Positions 18,222 through 25,984 of a stretch of DNA of 64,000 nucleotides are shown piece by piece. The position numbers and the translations under genes are program-made. This stretch comes from Pseudomonas graminis (GTDB taxonomy: Bacteria > Pseudomonadota > Gammaproteobacteria > Pseudomonadales > Pseudomonadaceae). Each line of letters opens with the position of its first letter. Positions within the stretch are counted from its first letter, which is position 1. The stretch spans positions 4,168,501-4,232,500 of the forward strand of contig NZ_CP053746.1 of the NCBI RefSeq assembly GCF_013201545.1, read 5' to 3'. The notes below the pieces were generated by a model. That model had not been told where the DNA came from, made no database searches, and saw only the letters and a program-made list of their open reading frames with translations.

Positions 18222-19448
18222 ATGCCCCTCACTGACACTGCCGTCCGGCAAGCGAAGCCCCGCGACAAGGACTACAGCCTCACTGACTCGGCCGGGCTGT
18301 CGCTCTTCGTTGCTGCAAAGGGCGCGAAGTCGTGGCATTTTCGGTTCTCCTGGCACGGCCGCCAACCGCGCATCTCCCTCGGCACCTACCCTGAAGTCAG
18401 CCTCAAGCAAGCACGCGAACGCCGGGACCAGGCCCGCTCGCTCATAGCAAAAGGAGTAGATCCGCGATCCGCCCGGCGTGAAGAAAAGCTGACCGCCAGC
18501 ACCGGTGCAGTGAAAACCTTCGAAGTTGTCGCTGAAGAATGGCATGCCTTCAAGTCACCGCGCATGACGGCGGCCCGGAAAGGCGGTGCAACTCAATCGC
18601 GCATGTACTTGGACAAAGACCTCATTCCGTCGCTAGGCAAGTTGCCGATATCTGATATCCGTCGCAGCGATGTGCTGTCGACCATGCGAAGGGTTGAGGC
18701 CCGGGGCGCGTTGAATGTCGCGAGGAAGTGCCGCTCGTGGCTGAATGAGATATTCCGGTTCGCGATCGCCTCCGGCTACATAGAGCACAACCCTGCGTCC
18801 GACCTGGACATCGTCGCGGTGAAGGAGCCGCCCGAGAAGCACAACCCGATGCTTCGGCTGGCTGAGCTTCCCGAGTTTCTCAATGCGCTGCGGACATTCA
18901 CCGGCGCCGAGTACACGCGCAGCGCGGTGAGGATATTGCTGTTGACCGGCGTTCGCACTGGCGAGCTTCGGTTCGCTACCCGCGATCAGTTCGACCTGGA
19001 CGGCGGGCTGTGGACGATTCCGCCCTCAGGCGTGAAGCAGTTGCAGAAGCTTATTCGAGGAAAAGATGGGGCAAAGGTGCCGCCTTATCTGGTGCCGCTG
19101 TCGCGGCAGGCGGTGGAGGAGATACGCAACGTCATGGAAATGACCGGCGCTTACACACTGCTACTGCCGGGCCGAAGTGACCCGGCAAAGCCGATAAGCG
19201 ACGGAACGGTCAACATGGCGCTTAAGCGTATGGGATATGAGGGCCGACTGACCGGGCACGGGATCCGCGCGACGATTTCGACTGCCCTGAACGAGATGGG
19301 GTACAACGAGGACTGGATCGAGGCGCAGCTGTCGCACGCAGGATCAAGCAAGATCCGGAAGACGTACAACCATGCCGAGTACGTGGAACAGCGGCGGGAG
19401 ATGATGCAGAACTGGGCTGACTACCTGGACAAGGTCGAGGCCATTTAA
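18222..19448 (+). CDS. Tyrosine-recombinase integrase
   Basis: A 408-residue integrase of the P4-like class that inserts and excises the prophage. It has an N-terminal arm-binding domain (DUF4102-like, residues 1-90), a core-binding domain (about 98-185) and a catalytic domain. Catalytic residues are visible as R245 (LLTGVRTGELRF), H346-x-x-R349 (GHGIRA), H372 (SHAG) and the nucleophile Y382 (KTYNHAEY). It lies directly beside tRNA-Leu. It converges on the AlpA-like gene, and their stops overlap. Confidence 0.95.
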   Translation: MPLTDTAVRQAKPRDKDYSLTDSAGLSLFVAAKGAKSWHFRFSWHGRQPRISLGTYPEVSLKQARERRDQARSLIAKGVDPRSARREEKLTASTGAVKTFEVVAEEWHAFKSPRMTAARKGGATQSRMYLDKDLIPSLGKLPISDIRRSDVLSTMRRVEARGALNVARKCRSWLNEIFRFAIASGYIEHNPASDLDIVAVKEPPEKHNPMLRLAELPEFLNALRTFTGAEYTRSAVRILLLTGVRTGELRFATRDQFDLDGGLWTIPPSGVKQLQKLIRGKDGAKVPPYLVPLSRQAVEEIRNVMEMTGAYTLLLPGRSDPAKPISDGTVNMALKRMGYEGRLTGHGIRATISTALNEMGYNEDWIEAQLSHAGSSKIRKTYNHAEYVEQRREMMQNWADYLDKVEAI

Positions 19449-19660
19449 GGCACGCGCTTGCGCGCCTCAGCCTTGCTTGCCGCCCATTGCTCGACCTCTG
19501 AGCGTATCCAGGCAACAGCTTGTTCGCCGACCTTCGCCTGGCGGGGGAATCTCCCGCCGACGGCCATGCGGTAAATGGTTGCGGTGCTGAGCCCGGTGAT
19601 GCGCCGCACCTCCGGCAAGCGGATGTACTCGATTGGTTCGACTTTTTGAGCTGTGTTCAT
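19445..19660 (-). CDS. alpA: AlpA-type regulator / excisionase
   Basis: A 71-residue MerR-like winged-helix protein of the AlpA family (EYIRLPEVRRITGLSTATIYRMAVGGRFPRQAKVG). Such proteins act as excisionases or as activators of the integrase gene. It stands next to the integrase on the opposite strand. It is the last gene of the long leftward operon. Confidence 0.85.
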   Translation of the reverse strand: MNTAQKVEPIEYIRLPEVRRITGLSTATIYRMAVGGRFPRQAKVGEQAVAWIRSEVEQWAASKAEARKRVP

Positions 19661-19681
19661 GTTGGCTACTCCGTCCGGGGT

Positions 19682-19939
19682 CTATACGTGGTTCAGGGGT
19701 TGTGCGGCAACCCACTTAATCAGGCAGGCCTCGTCATCCTCGTGGTGCTTCAGTTGGCTCCAGCTCAGGCCTTGAATGATGCCGAGGATTTCGCAGGCGT
19801 TCATCCCGCCGCGTTCGGCCAGCCGCTGCAAAGACTGGCTGTGATTGCGCAGCGCCTGCTTCTCGAATGGCTGCAGCAGTCGCATCGGAATCTGCTTGAT
19901 GTTAACGCCGCGCATGACGGGCATGTTTTCGATGAACAT
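19682..19939 (-). CDS. Hypothetical phage protein
   Basis: An 85-residue protein of unknown function (MFIENMPVMRGVNIKQIPMR...). It has a predicted helical middle (LLQPFEKQALRNHSQSLQRLAERGG) and no motif I recognise. It lies between the AlpA-like gene and a run of overlapping genes on the same strand, so expression in the leftward early operon is likely. Confidence 0.6.
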   Translation of the reverse strand: MFIENMPVMRGVNIKQIPMRLLQPFEKQALRNHSQSLQRLAERGGMNACEILGIIQGLSWSQLKHHEDDEACLIKWVAAQPLNHV

Positions 19940-19993
19940 GAAAATTCCTCACCCGCCGTGCACCGGCAGGCATGTGGATAGATGGGGAAGGGG

Positions 19994-20224
19994 TTAGTCC
20001 AGCAGGTCTGGCGGTGGGCGCTTGGCCCGGCGAAGTGGAAGGTTGTGCTTCGGAAAAAAATTGCGCCGCGCTGACAGCCAAGCCTTGTAAGCCCAGCCAC
20101 TGCGCGAGCTGTAGGGGTACGATTCGTCGATAGCCTTGCTGATAGCTGCAGCATCCATGCCTTCAGCCTTGCATCGCGAGTAAACGGAATCCATACGCTG
20201 CCAGCTTTCTGTGTACCAGGTCAT
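19994..20224 (-). CDS. Hypothetical phage protein
   Basis: A 76-residue protein starting MTWYTESWQRMDSVYSRC. The start overlaps the stop of the gene upstream (ATGA), which fixes it over the ATG 12 bases earlier. It is rich in aromatic and basic residues (SGWAYKAWLSARRNFF) and may bind nucleic acid. No family is recognised. Confidence 0.6.
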   Translation of the reverse strand: MTWYTESWQRMDSVYSRCKAEGMDAAAISKAIDESYPYSSRSGWAYKAWLSARRNFFPKHNLPLRRAKRPPPDLLD

Positions 20225-20610
20225 GACCGCGACCACTTGAACGCGACCGGCTCGGGCGGAAAGAACAGGTGCCGCATGTTGGCGACGTTCAAGATGTCGA
20301 CGTCCGCAGGGAAAACCTCCAGCGCGTCCTTATTGCCTCTGCCGCACTCACGCTTCAGTTGCATCAGTTCATCCCAAGTGATTTTGTCTACCCAGCTTTC
20401 ACTGTTGTGATGTGCCCGGCACACGCTCATACGCTGGAAATCCCTGGGCTCGCTGTATATCTGGACGAGAAAACCGCGTGATCTCCAGACCTCGATCAGA
20501 TCCGGCGGGCCGAGATTCGGCCACCGCTTGCGCGGCACAAGTTGAAGCGAGGACGGTTGCTTGGCGTTTTCCTTGGCGAGAATGCGCCGCTGGTTTCGAG
20601 ATGGCTTCAT
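20221..20610 (-). CDS. Hypothetical phage protein with conserved MSVCRAHHNSE motif
   Basis: A 129-residue protein with a basic N-terminus (MKPSRNQRRILAKENAK). The segment RMSVCRAHHNSESWVDKITWDELMQLKRECGRGN resembles a small phage family of unknown function (DUF7694-like, from memory). It is coupled at both ends by ATGA overlaps: upstream with the HNH gene and downstream with the 76-residue gene. Function unknown. Confidence 0.65.
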   Translation of the reverse strand: MKPSRNQRRILAKENAKQPSSLQLVPRKRWPNLGPPDLIEVWRSRGFLVQIYSEPRDFQRMSVCRAHHNSESWVDKITWDELMQLKRECGRGNKDALEVFPADVDILNVANMRHLFFPPEPVAFKWSRS

Positions 20611-21158
20611 AACGTCACTGTCTCGAAATAGAACACCACAGGTGCCGCCGTCTCGACGACCAGGCCGTATGCCTTTGCCAGTCGGTAGATGGGGTGGTAT
20701 AGGTTCAGGCTGTTGACGTGCCGGGCAATCCACGTGCGCCAAACCTCAAGACTCTGGCTGCCTTTGCTTATGTTGCAGGGCGCGCAAGCCGGCATCATGT
20801 TCCCGATGTGGTCGTTCTCAGGCCTGAGCGGTTTCCCGGCGTCCAGCCGCCATGTGCCGTTGGCATTTTGCTTTGGGATCAACTCCCGCGTGACAGGCTC
20901 CAAATGGTCAGCGTGCCAACGGCCACCAAGTTCGATTCCACAATATGTGCAGCGGCCGCCGTATTTCATGCGGACCTGCTCGCGCTCCAGCTTTTTCAGG
21001 CGCACAGATATCTCCTCGCTGCATACGCAGCAGGCAATGGGGGTGTGAAACGAGCTCTCTTGGGAGTCGGGCGCCATGACGAGCGCAGCGTGTTGAGCGC
21101 GCAGACCATCGAGCATTACTGTCAGCGCATCGTCGACTCGGATTAGCAAATCAGCCAA
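20607..21158 (-). CDS. HNH endonuclease
   Basis: A protein of up to 183 residues with an HNH nuclease core: C70-x2-C73 (CTYCG), the H-x-D-H of RWHADHLEP at 82-85, and a second zinc pair C124-x2-C127 (MPACAPCNISKGS). It should cut DNA with a metal ion. Its phage role is unclear, since this prophage has separate terminase, NinB and NinG genes. The start is uncertain: the open frame begins with TTG at 21158 and the first ATG is 42 bases later. Neither has a good ribosome site. Confidence 0.8.
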   Translation of the reverse strand: MADLLIRVDDALTVMLDGLRAQHAALVMAPDSQESSFHTPIACCVCSEEISVRLKKLEREQVRMKYGGRCTYCGIELGGRWHADHLEPVTRELIPKQNANGTWRLDAGKPLRPENDHIGNMMPACAPCNISKGSQSLEVWRTWIARHVNSLNLYHPIYRLAKAYGLVVETAAPVVFYFETVTL

Positions 21159-21169
21159 CCGAGAAATTC

Positions 21170-21253
21170 ATGAAGCGACTCACCAATCTGGTCAATCTGC
21201 TTGTTGCCGTGCTAGCCGTCATCGAGTCGCTTGTGCGTTTGGGCTGGCTGTGA
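21170..21253 (+). CDS. Possible 27-residue membrane peptide, antisense to the operon
   Basis: ATG at 21170 opens a 27-codon frame on the plus strand between two minus-strand genes. The peptide (MKRLTNLVNLLVAVLAVIES... ending RLGWL) has two basic residues and then a near-perfect hydrophobic helix. That shape is shared by small inner-membrane peptides and type I toxins. The ribosome site is weak (GAGAAATTC). It may equally be chance. Confidence 0.28.
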   Translation: MKRLTNLVNLLVAVLAVIESLVRLGWL

Positions 21254-21258
21254 GCAAG

Positions 21259-23448
21259 TTACGCTGCGGCTGCCTGCTCTGCCGCCACTCGCCAAGGATC
21301 GTTCGCGCGGGCGAGGGCGGCCATCGGCGGCGGGCTGACGCTGTTGCCGCACATGTGGACCTGCTCCGTCTTCGTGAATGGCTTGCCGTCTGCGCCATGG
21401 GTGATGATGTAGTCCGGCGGAAAGCCCTGCGCCCGGTACAACTCGGCCGGTTGCAGCATCCGCAGTCGGATGTCGACGATCACGTAGGGCGTGCCCTTGA
21501 CCATGACGGTGACCAGGCCGAGACGATCCTTTGTGGTGATCGTCGGAGCGGGCTGGTCGCAGCTGCTCATGTTCTCCGTGCCGTAGTAACTGATCAGGAA
21601 GGCGGCAACACGCAACGCTCCTTCTTCGTGCTCTGGCGACAACTCAAAGCTGACCAGCGAACTCTTGCCTCCGCCGCCGGCCGTGATGGTCGGTGCGGGT
21701 TCATCCAGGTGCTGGCCAACACTGGCGCCAAACTGACGCTCTATGAAAGCGGTGACGAGTCCGTGGTGTGTGCCGCCGGCGCTGACCGTGTGGAGTGGAT
21801 CGGCGGCTGCGCGGGCGTCGCAGTTGCCACGCAGGTGCAGGAGGTGCGCCGTGGCGAGCATGTGGTGCTGCCCGGTCGTGAGCGTAGGTACCGGTCCTTC
21901 GATATCTGAAGGGGCGTGGCCGGTCGTGTTGGTGACCAGCGTTGCCGTCACCAGCTGTTGCTGGCTGCCAGTGTTCGTCACTGTGGTTACCGGGTCCTCA
22001 AGACTTTTCGCGACAGTGGTGTTGAATCCGCCGTTCATCTGCGCCATGAAAGCGGTGGCGATGCCCATGGCGTGCGCGGCGCCGGCAGGACGCTGGTAGT
22101 TGCCGCCGCTAGTGATGGTTGGCAGCGGTTCGTCCAGCGATTTGCCCTCGTCGTTGAATCTGAACTTCACCAGGTGCGCCGCAGCGAGTGCGTGCTTTAT
22201 GCCTCCAGCGACGACGGTCCCCAGCGGCTGATCCAATCCCGGCACGCGCGGTTGCTGGCCCGCGCGCTCCCCGTAGCCGGTCTGAACCAGCGTAGGACTG
22301 ATCAATGTCAGTTCGCCGCGGTTGGCGCAGGTCACAGTCGGCAGCGGCTCAAGTGGATCGTTGATACGGTCACTGCCCTGATGCGTGGCCGGTGCGATGA
22401 TTGGGCTCACCACCGAGAACGCCCCGCCTTTCGGGTAAGACGTCACGGTGCGCAGCGGCTCGTTCAGCGACTGTACCGTCTCAGTCGACCAGTTCGCGAT
22501 CGGCACAATAAACGGGGCAGGGTGGTCGATGACGAACTTCCTCATGCCCTTGGCGATTCGGCGTTTGGTGGCGTCGGCCAGCTCATCCTTGCGGCCGAAA
22601 ATGCTCTTACCCAAATCGCTGAAGTCGATGCACTCGGCGGCGGTGCGGTACTTCAGCTGGCCCTTGCCGGGCTTCTTCGCGTGGGTCGGCTCCGGCCAGA
22701 CGATCGGCAGTCCGTCGCACCGAGCGATCATGAACAGGCGTTCCCGGTTGGTGGGCGCGCCGAAGTCGCACGCCTTGATCACTTGCCACTCGACCACGTA
22801 ACCGTGCTGCTCCAGCAGCTCCACGAAACGTTGCCACGTGCTGCCTTTGCGCTTGGGGTTTGGGACCAAGAACTGCTCACCGACAGGAACGATCTCGCCG
22901 GGTTCAGCAACTACCTTCACCAGCACTTCTTTGCCCTTTTTGTTCACGCCTGGCACCAGCTTGATGATGCGGCCGGTCGCTTTGTCGCGCTTGGCGATCA
23001 GCGGGCCCCATTGCAGGATCTGCTTCACGTTTTCCAGACTGATGACTCGAGGCTTCTTCTTGCCTGCCCACTTCAGCCCGATCCACGACAGGTTGCGGAT
23101 CTCGCGCTTACGCGGCTGTCCGCCGGCGGCCTGGCTGTGATGGGTGCAGTCCGGCGACATGTGGAACCAGCCCACCGCCTTTCCGCCGCACTCGGTGTCC
23201 GGATCACCATCGAACACGTCGGTCGTGAAATGCTTGGCGCCCGGGTGGTTGATGGTGTGCATGCTGATCGCTTTGGCACTGTGGTTCTTCGCCACGCTGA
23301 CCTTGCGACCGAGGCCCATCTCCAGCCCGGTACCGGCGCCGCCACCGCCGCAGAAGAAGTCCACGACGATCTCATCGTCTTGCGGGTCGAAGCCTAGGCC
23401 GTACTGAGTTTTGAAATCGAGGGGGTGTTTCTTCTGATGTGCGGACAT
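21259..23448 (-). CDS. Large DNA cytosine-C5 methyltransferase with nine PTIT-type modules
   Basis: A 729-residue DNA methyltransferase. Motif I is VDFFCGGGGAGTGLEMGL (about 29-46). The catalytic cysteine C101 sits in SPDCTHHS instead of the usual PPCxxFS. ENVKQIL is motif VI, KACDFGAPTNRERLF motif VIII, and GNSVSPPP at 701 motif X. Between about 325 and 640 the pattern [LI]-[DE]-x-P-x-x-T-[IVL]-[TSV] recurs nine times, at about 328, 365, 405, 438, 483, 516, 548, 581 and 630. It would modify phage DNA and protect it from restriction. The ATG at 23448 follows AGGATCCCCT. A typical enzyme of this class is 350-450 residues, so the repeat block explains the excess. Confidence 0.9.
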   Translation of the reverse strand: MSAHQKKHPLDFKTQYGLGFDPQDDEIVVDFFCGGGGAGTGLEMGLGRKVSVAKNHSAKAISMHTINHPGAKHFTTDVFDGDPDTECGGKAVGWFHMSPDCTHHSQAAGGQPRKREIRNLSWIGLKWAGKKKPRVISLENVKQILQWGPLIAKRDKATGRIIKLVPGVNKKGKEVLVKVVAEPGEIVPVGEQFLVPNPKRKGSTWQRFVELLEQHGYVVEWQVIKACDFGAPTNRERLFMIARCDGLPIVWPEPTHAKKPGKGQLKYRTAAECIDFSDLGKSIFGRKDELADATKRRIAKGMRKFVIDHPAPFIVPIANWSTETVQSLNEPLRTVTSYPKGGAFSVVSPIIAPATHQGSDRINDPLEPLPTVTCANRGELTLISPTLVQTGYGERAGQQPRVPGLDQPLGTVVAGGIKHALAAAHLVKFRFNDEGKSLDEPLPTITSGGNYQRPAGAAHAMGIATAFMAQMNGGFNTTVAKSLEDPVTTVTNTGSQQQLVTATLVTNTTGHAPSDIEGPVPTLTTGQHHMLATAHLLHLRGNCDARAAADPLHTVSAGGTHHGLVTAFIERQFGASVGQHLDEPAPTITAGGGGKSSLVSFELSPEHEEGALRVAAFLISYYGTENMSSCDQPAPTITTKDRLGLVTVMVKGTPYVIVDIRLRMLQPAELYRAQGFPPDYIITHGADGKPFTKTEQVHMCGNSVSPPPMAALARANDPWRVAAEQAAAA

Positions 23449-23499
23449 AGGGGATCCTCGCGGGTATATTGCGATTTGGAATTTCTGAGGGGGAAAAGG

Positions 23500-23928
23500 A
23501 TGTTGCCGAATTACGTGCAGTACCGCGTCGAGCTGTTTAAGCACCGGCGAGATGCCAATGCTCTACGCAAAAGCGAGCCGCCGGACAGCGAGCAATCTTA
23601 CGAAAGCGGTGAAATGGCGGACTATGTTCGAAGGTGGGAGCTTTCTGAACAGTGGAGAGCTTCGATACAAACCAGTTATTACCGTAGAAAAGCCGAATCA
23701 CTCCTAGTGCAAATGCCTGACGAGTCAGATTCATCTTTTTTTTCCCGTGTCGATTGGGATGTCCACCCTGACGAACCCTACTATCTGACGCCGCTTGGAT
23801 TGCGAACGGTTAGGGATTTAATAAGAGCAGAGCAAAAGCAACGCAGAGAGTCGGTAGGGTATTGGTTCGGCATGGCCGTGGGTTTAATCGGAGCGGTTAC
23901 CGGGTTGGTTTCTGCTTTCAAAGGCTGA
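23500..23928 (+). CDS. Hypothetical protein with C-terminal membrane anchor
   Basis: A 142-residue protein with a charged, helical soluble part rich in Arg, Glu and Ser. One hydrophobic helix lies at the extreme C-terminus (YWFGMAVGLIGAVTGLVSAFKG), as in tail-anchored proteins. The ATG at 23500 follows TGAGGGGGAAAAGG. It lies on the plus strand inside a leftward operon and is less GC-rich than its neighbours, which suggests inserted cargo with its own promoter. Function unknown. Confidence 0.65.
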   Translation: MLPNYVQYRVELFKHRRDANALRKSEPPDSEQSYESGEMADYVRRWELSEQWRASIQTSYYRRKAESLLVQMPDESDSSFFSRVDWDVHPDEPYYLTPLGLRTVRDLIRAEQKQRRESVGYWFGMAVGLIGAVTGLVSAFKG

Positions 23929-24107
23929 CGCAACCGCTGCAGAAACACGCGATGGCGTCTTCGGGGTCGGCCAACATGTCGAATTGGGGGGCGGAGTAAT
24001 CTAGCTTATCCTGATACCTCGCGCCGGCCGAAGCGCAACAGCGCCGTCGCTGGTCACCCCGGTTGGTGACACCGCGGCTGAAAGCTAACTGGAGTCATTT
24101 CGAACAT
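23918..24107 (-). pseudogene. Possible frameshifted Cys-rich small phage gene
   Basis: On the minus strand ATG at 24107 opens MFEMTPVSFQPRCHQPG and then meets TGA. One base further on, another frame continues without a start as DQRRRCCASAG, ARYQDKLDYSAPQF and DMLADPEDAIACFCSGC to a stop at 23918. Joined, they would give a protein of about 62 residues with six cysteines, like a small zinc-binding phage protein. A single extra base would explain the break. The joined reading is my inference, and the stretch may be noncoding. Confidence 0.3.
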
Positions 24108-24187
24108 CTCGAAAGCGTGACATAACGTATCCTCGCTTCTCGTACCCACAATATCGGTCGGCTGAAATCACTGAACTAGGAATTTTA

Positions 24188-24970
24188 ATGAAAAATGGAC
24201 GTTGTGGTCTCTGTAAAAAGGACGGAATTCTGCACAATAGCCATTTGGTGCCCAAAGCGGTGTACAAGCTTGTACGTGATCCGAAAAGCCAAGGTGGTAG
24301 TTCACCTTTGAAAGTCGATACTTCCTTGCGCAAAGCAGGTAGGACGGATAAACAGGTTACCGCTCATTTTCTATGTGGTGCCTGTGAAATAAAATTTTCC
24401 AAATTTGGTGAGACCCCGGCGTCGAAACTTTGGGGGAATTTCTTTGATTTTCCTATGCTTGACCTTTTAATTAGGCAAGGGCCGTCCGCCCATCATCAGC
24501 GGAGAGCTATTTATGCTACGGCTGATGTGCCGATTAATATAGTGGATTCACTTTATTACTTTGCTTTAAGTGTTGTGTGGCGAGCAGCTGTATGGCCTAC
24601 GACTTTTGCAAAAGTGAATAGCTGTAAGGGAGCCATGCTTCCGCCAGTACTGACTGCTATCGAAGAATTTTTGCTAGACCCGAAGGGAAGGGTAAGTGAT
24701 ATCTTCATGGTCGTGGATGTCAATACACATAAGGCGTTGAACGGGATATTTTCTTTCCCTGCTCGAATTAAGGCTGCAGAGGTAGAAGGGTTTCAGTTCG
24801 ACTTACTTGGTTTTCGATTTATGGTGTTCCTTGGGCCTGTTTTCCCGAGTGAAATTCAGTTGCTCATGCACAGTTTTGATCGTGATATTTTATTTACAAC
24901 TTCCAACCACATGGATAGTAGCGCTACCAAGCAAATAGCGAAATATTTATATGAAAATGACATAGATTAG
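24188..24970 (+). CDS. AT-rich cargo gene, HNH-like zinc-motif protein
   Basis: A 260-residue protein with an N-terminal CGLCKK, then LHNSHLVPKAVYKL, then FLCGACEIKFSKFGE. The CxxC / SHxxP / CxxCExxfS arrangement is seen in many uncharacterised prophage and defence-island proteins. It resembles an HNH-type (treble-clef) zinc core, so a nuclease activity is possible but not shown. The rest has no motif I know. The gene is clearly AT-richer than its surroundings and reads against the operon, both signs of recent acquisition. The ATG at 24188 follows AGGAATTTTA. Confidence 0.7.
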   Translation: MKNGRCGLCKKDGILHNSHLVPKAVYKLVRDPKSQGGSSPLKVDTSLRKAGRTDKQVTAHFLCGACEIKFSKFGETPASKLWGNFFDFPMLDLLIRQGPSAHHQRRAIYATADVPINIVDSLYYFALSVVWRAAVWPTTFAKVNSCKGAMLPPVLTAIEEFLLDPKGRVSDIFMVVDVNTHKALNGIFSFPARIKAAEVEGFQFDLLGFRFMVFLGPVFPSEIQLLMHSFDRDILFTTSNHMDSSATKQIAKYLYENDID

Positions 24971-25155
24971 GTGAGCAGCTTACGTATCATCTCGTGCACT
25001 CGCCGACCAGAATCTGATGCTGCTGGGTCATGGTTCGATTCCATGCGATTTATGCAGGGTTGTGGATGTGACGTTATGGCAGGCCGGGCAACTGATCATC
25101 GAACGGTCATTAGTCCGTCGTAATGAGCATTGATGCGCTGCCGACGATCCACTGA

Positions 25156-25929
25156 TCACATGCTGGCTACTATGTCGGCTTCAGCAATTTCGCAGAAAAA
25201 GGAGCAGGTTGGAATCTTCTCGTTCCGCCGTACCGGCCCGTCGCCCAAGTTCCTTAGCGAGAAACGCTCATTGGTAATGCGGTTTCTGTGAAGGTACGAG
25301 CCTGGGCCCAGCAGGTCCTGCAAGTGGCAGAGCGATTCGAACTGTTCTGGGAAGTCTTCACGGATGGCTCGGAAATATCCTTCTCCGCCTTTCACACAGC
25401 CGATGCAGTTTGCGTTGTCGTAGCCAAGTCGGTACATGAAGGGCAGTTTGATACCAGCTCGTTCGACCATCGCCTTGCAGTCTTCCTTGCCCAGCCCGCG
25501 ATCGATCAGCGGCGCTATGACAGCGCGATCAGGATTCCGCTCTCGGAAGGTGTCCAGCCGATCCTGCTCTTCGGCGGTGTAGCCAAACACCATTACGTCG
25601 CCTGGTTGCTTCCATGCATCGAGTAACCGGCGCTTGAGCAGCTTGGTGCAAGGGGCTCCAAACTGATTTTTCACGTAACGCTCGCGCCGGAAAACTTCGT
25701 TAATATCGGCGCCGTATTTGGTGTCACGCAGAACCGTGATCGGCCTGCCGAACCAGGTTTCACAGTCAGCGAGGAATCGCCGATTGTCTTCGTGCTCGTT
25801 GGCAATGAAGGCATTGATGATCTGCACGTCATGCGTGCCGCCGTAGTCGGCGAGTGCCAGCCTGGATGCGACCGCAGATGCAGCGCCGCAGCTGAACTGG
25901 CAGACGATTCTCGTTGATTCTGTGGGCAT
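25156..25929 (-). CDS. PAPS-reductase-like PP-loop protein
   Basis: A 257-residue protein of the phosphoadenylylsulphate reductase (PP-loop ATP pyrophosphatase) superfamily. The N-terminal nucleotide loop is FSCGAASAVASRLAL. Later cysteines occur in GAPCTKLLKRR, NCIGCVKGGEG and CSFFCEI, which could hold a metal or Fe-S cluster. Phage members are common and of uncertain role; proposals include sulphur-based DNA or tRNA modification (compare DndC). It lies with two DNA methylases, which makes nucleic-acid modification a fair guess. Confidence 0.82.
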   Translation of the reverse strand: MPTESTRIVCQFSCGAASAVASRLALADYGGTHDVQIINAFIANEHEDNRRFLADCETWFGRPITVLRDTKYGADINEVFRRERYVKNQFGAPCTKLLKRRLLDAWKQPGDVMVFGYTAEEQDRLDTFRERNPDRAVIAPLIDRGLGKEDCKAMVERAGIKLPFMYRLGYDNANCIGCVKGGEGYFRAIREDFPEQFESLCHLQDLLGPGSYLHRNRITNERFSLRNLGDGPVRRNEKIPTCSFFCEIAEADIVASM

Positions 25930-25984
25930 AGTACGTACCTAGGATTATGATGGGCCGACAGGTCCAATAACCATGGAGTAAGGT

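Noticed and set aside
25019-25080. Stretch with GGTTCGATTCC that looks like a tRNA T-arm
   Set aside because: No acceptor stem, anticodon arm or CCA can be folded around it.
24987-25099. Two tiny coupled frames on the minus strand (MISCPACHNVTS... and MTQQHQILVGECTR)
   Set aside because: They share an ATGA overlap but are 23 and 14 residues long, lack ribosome sites and have no family support; probably remnants or chance.
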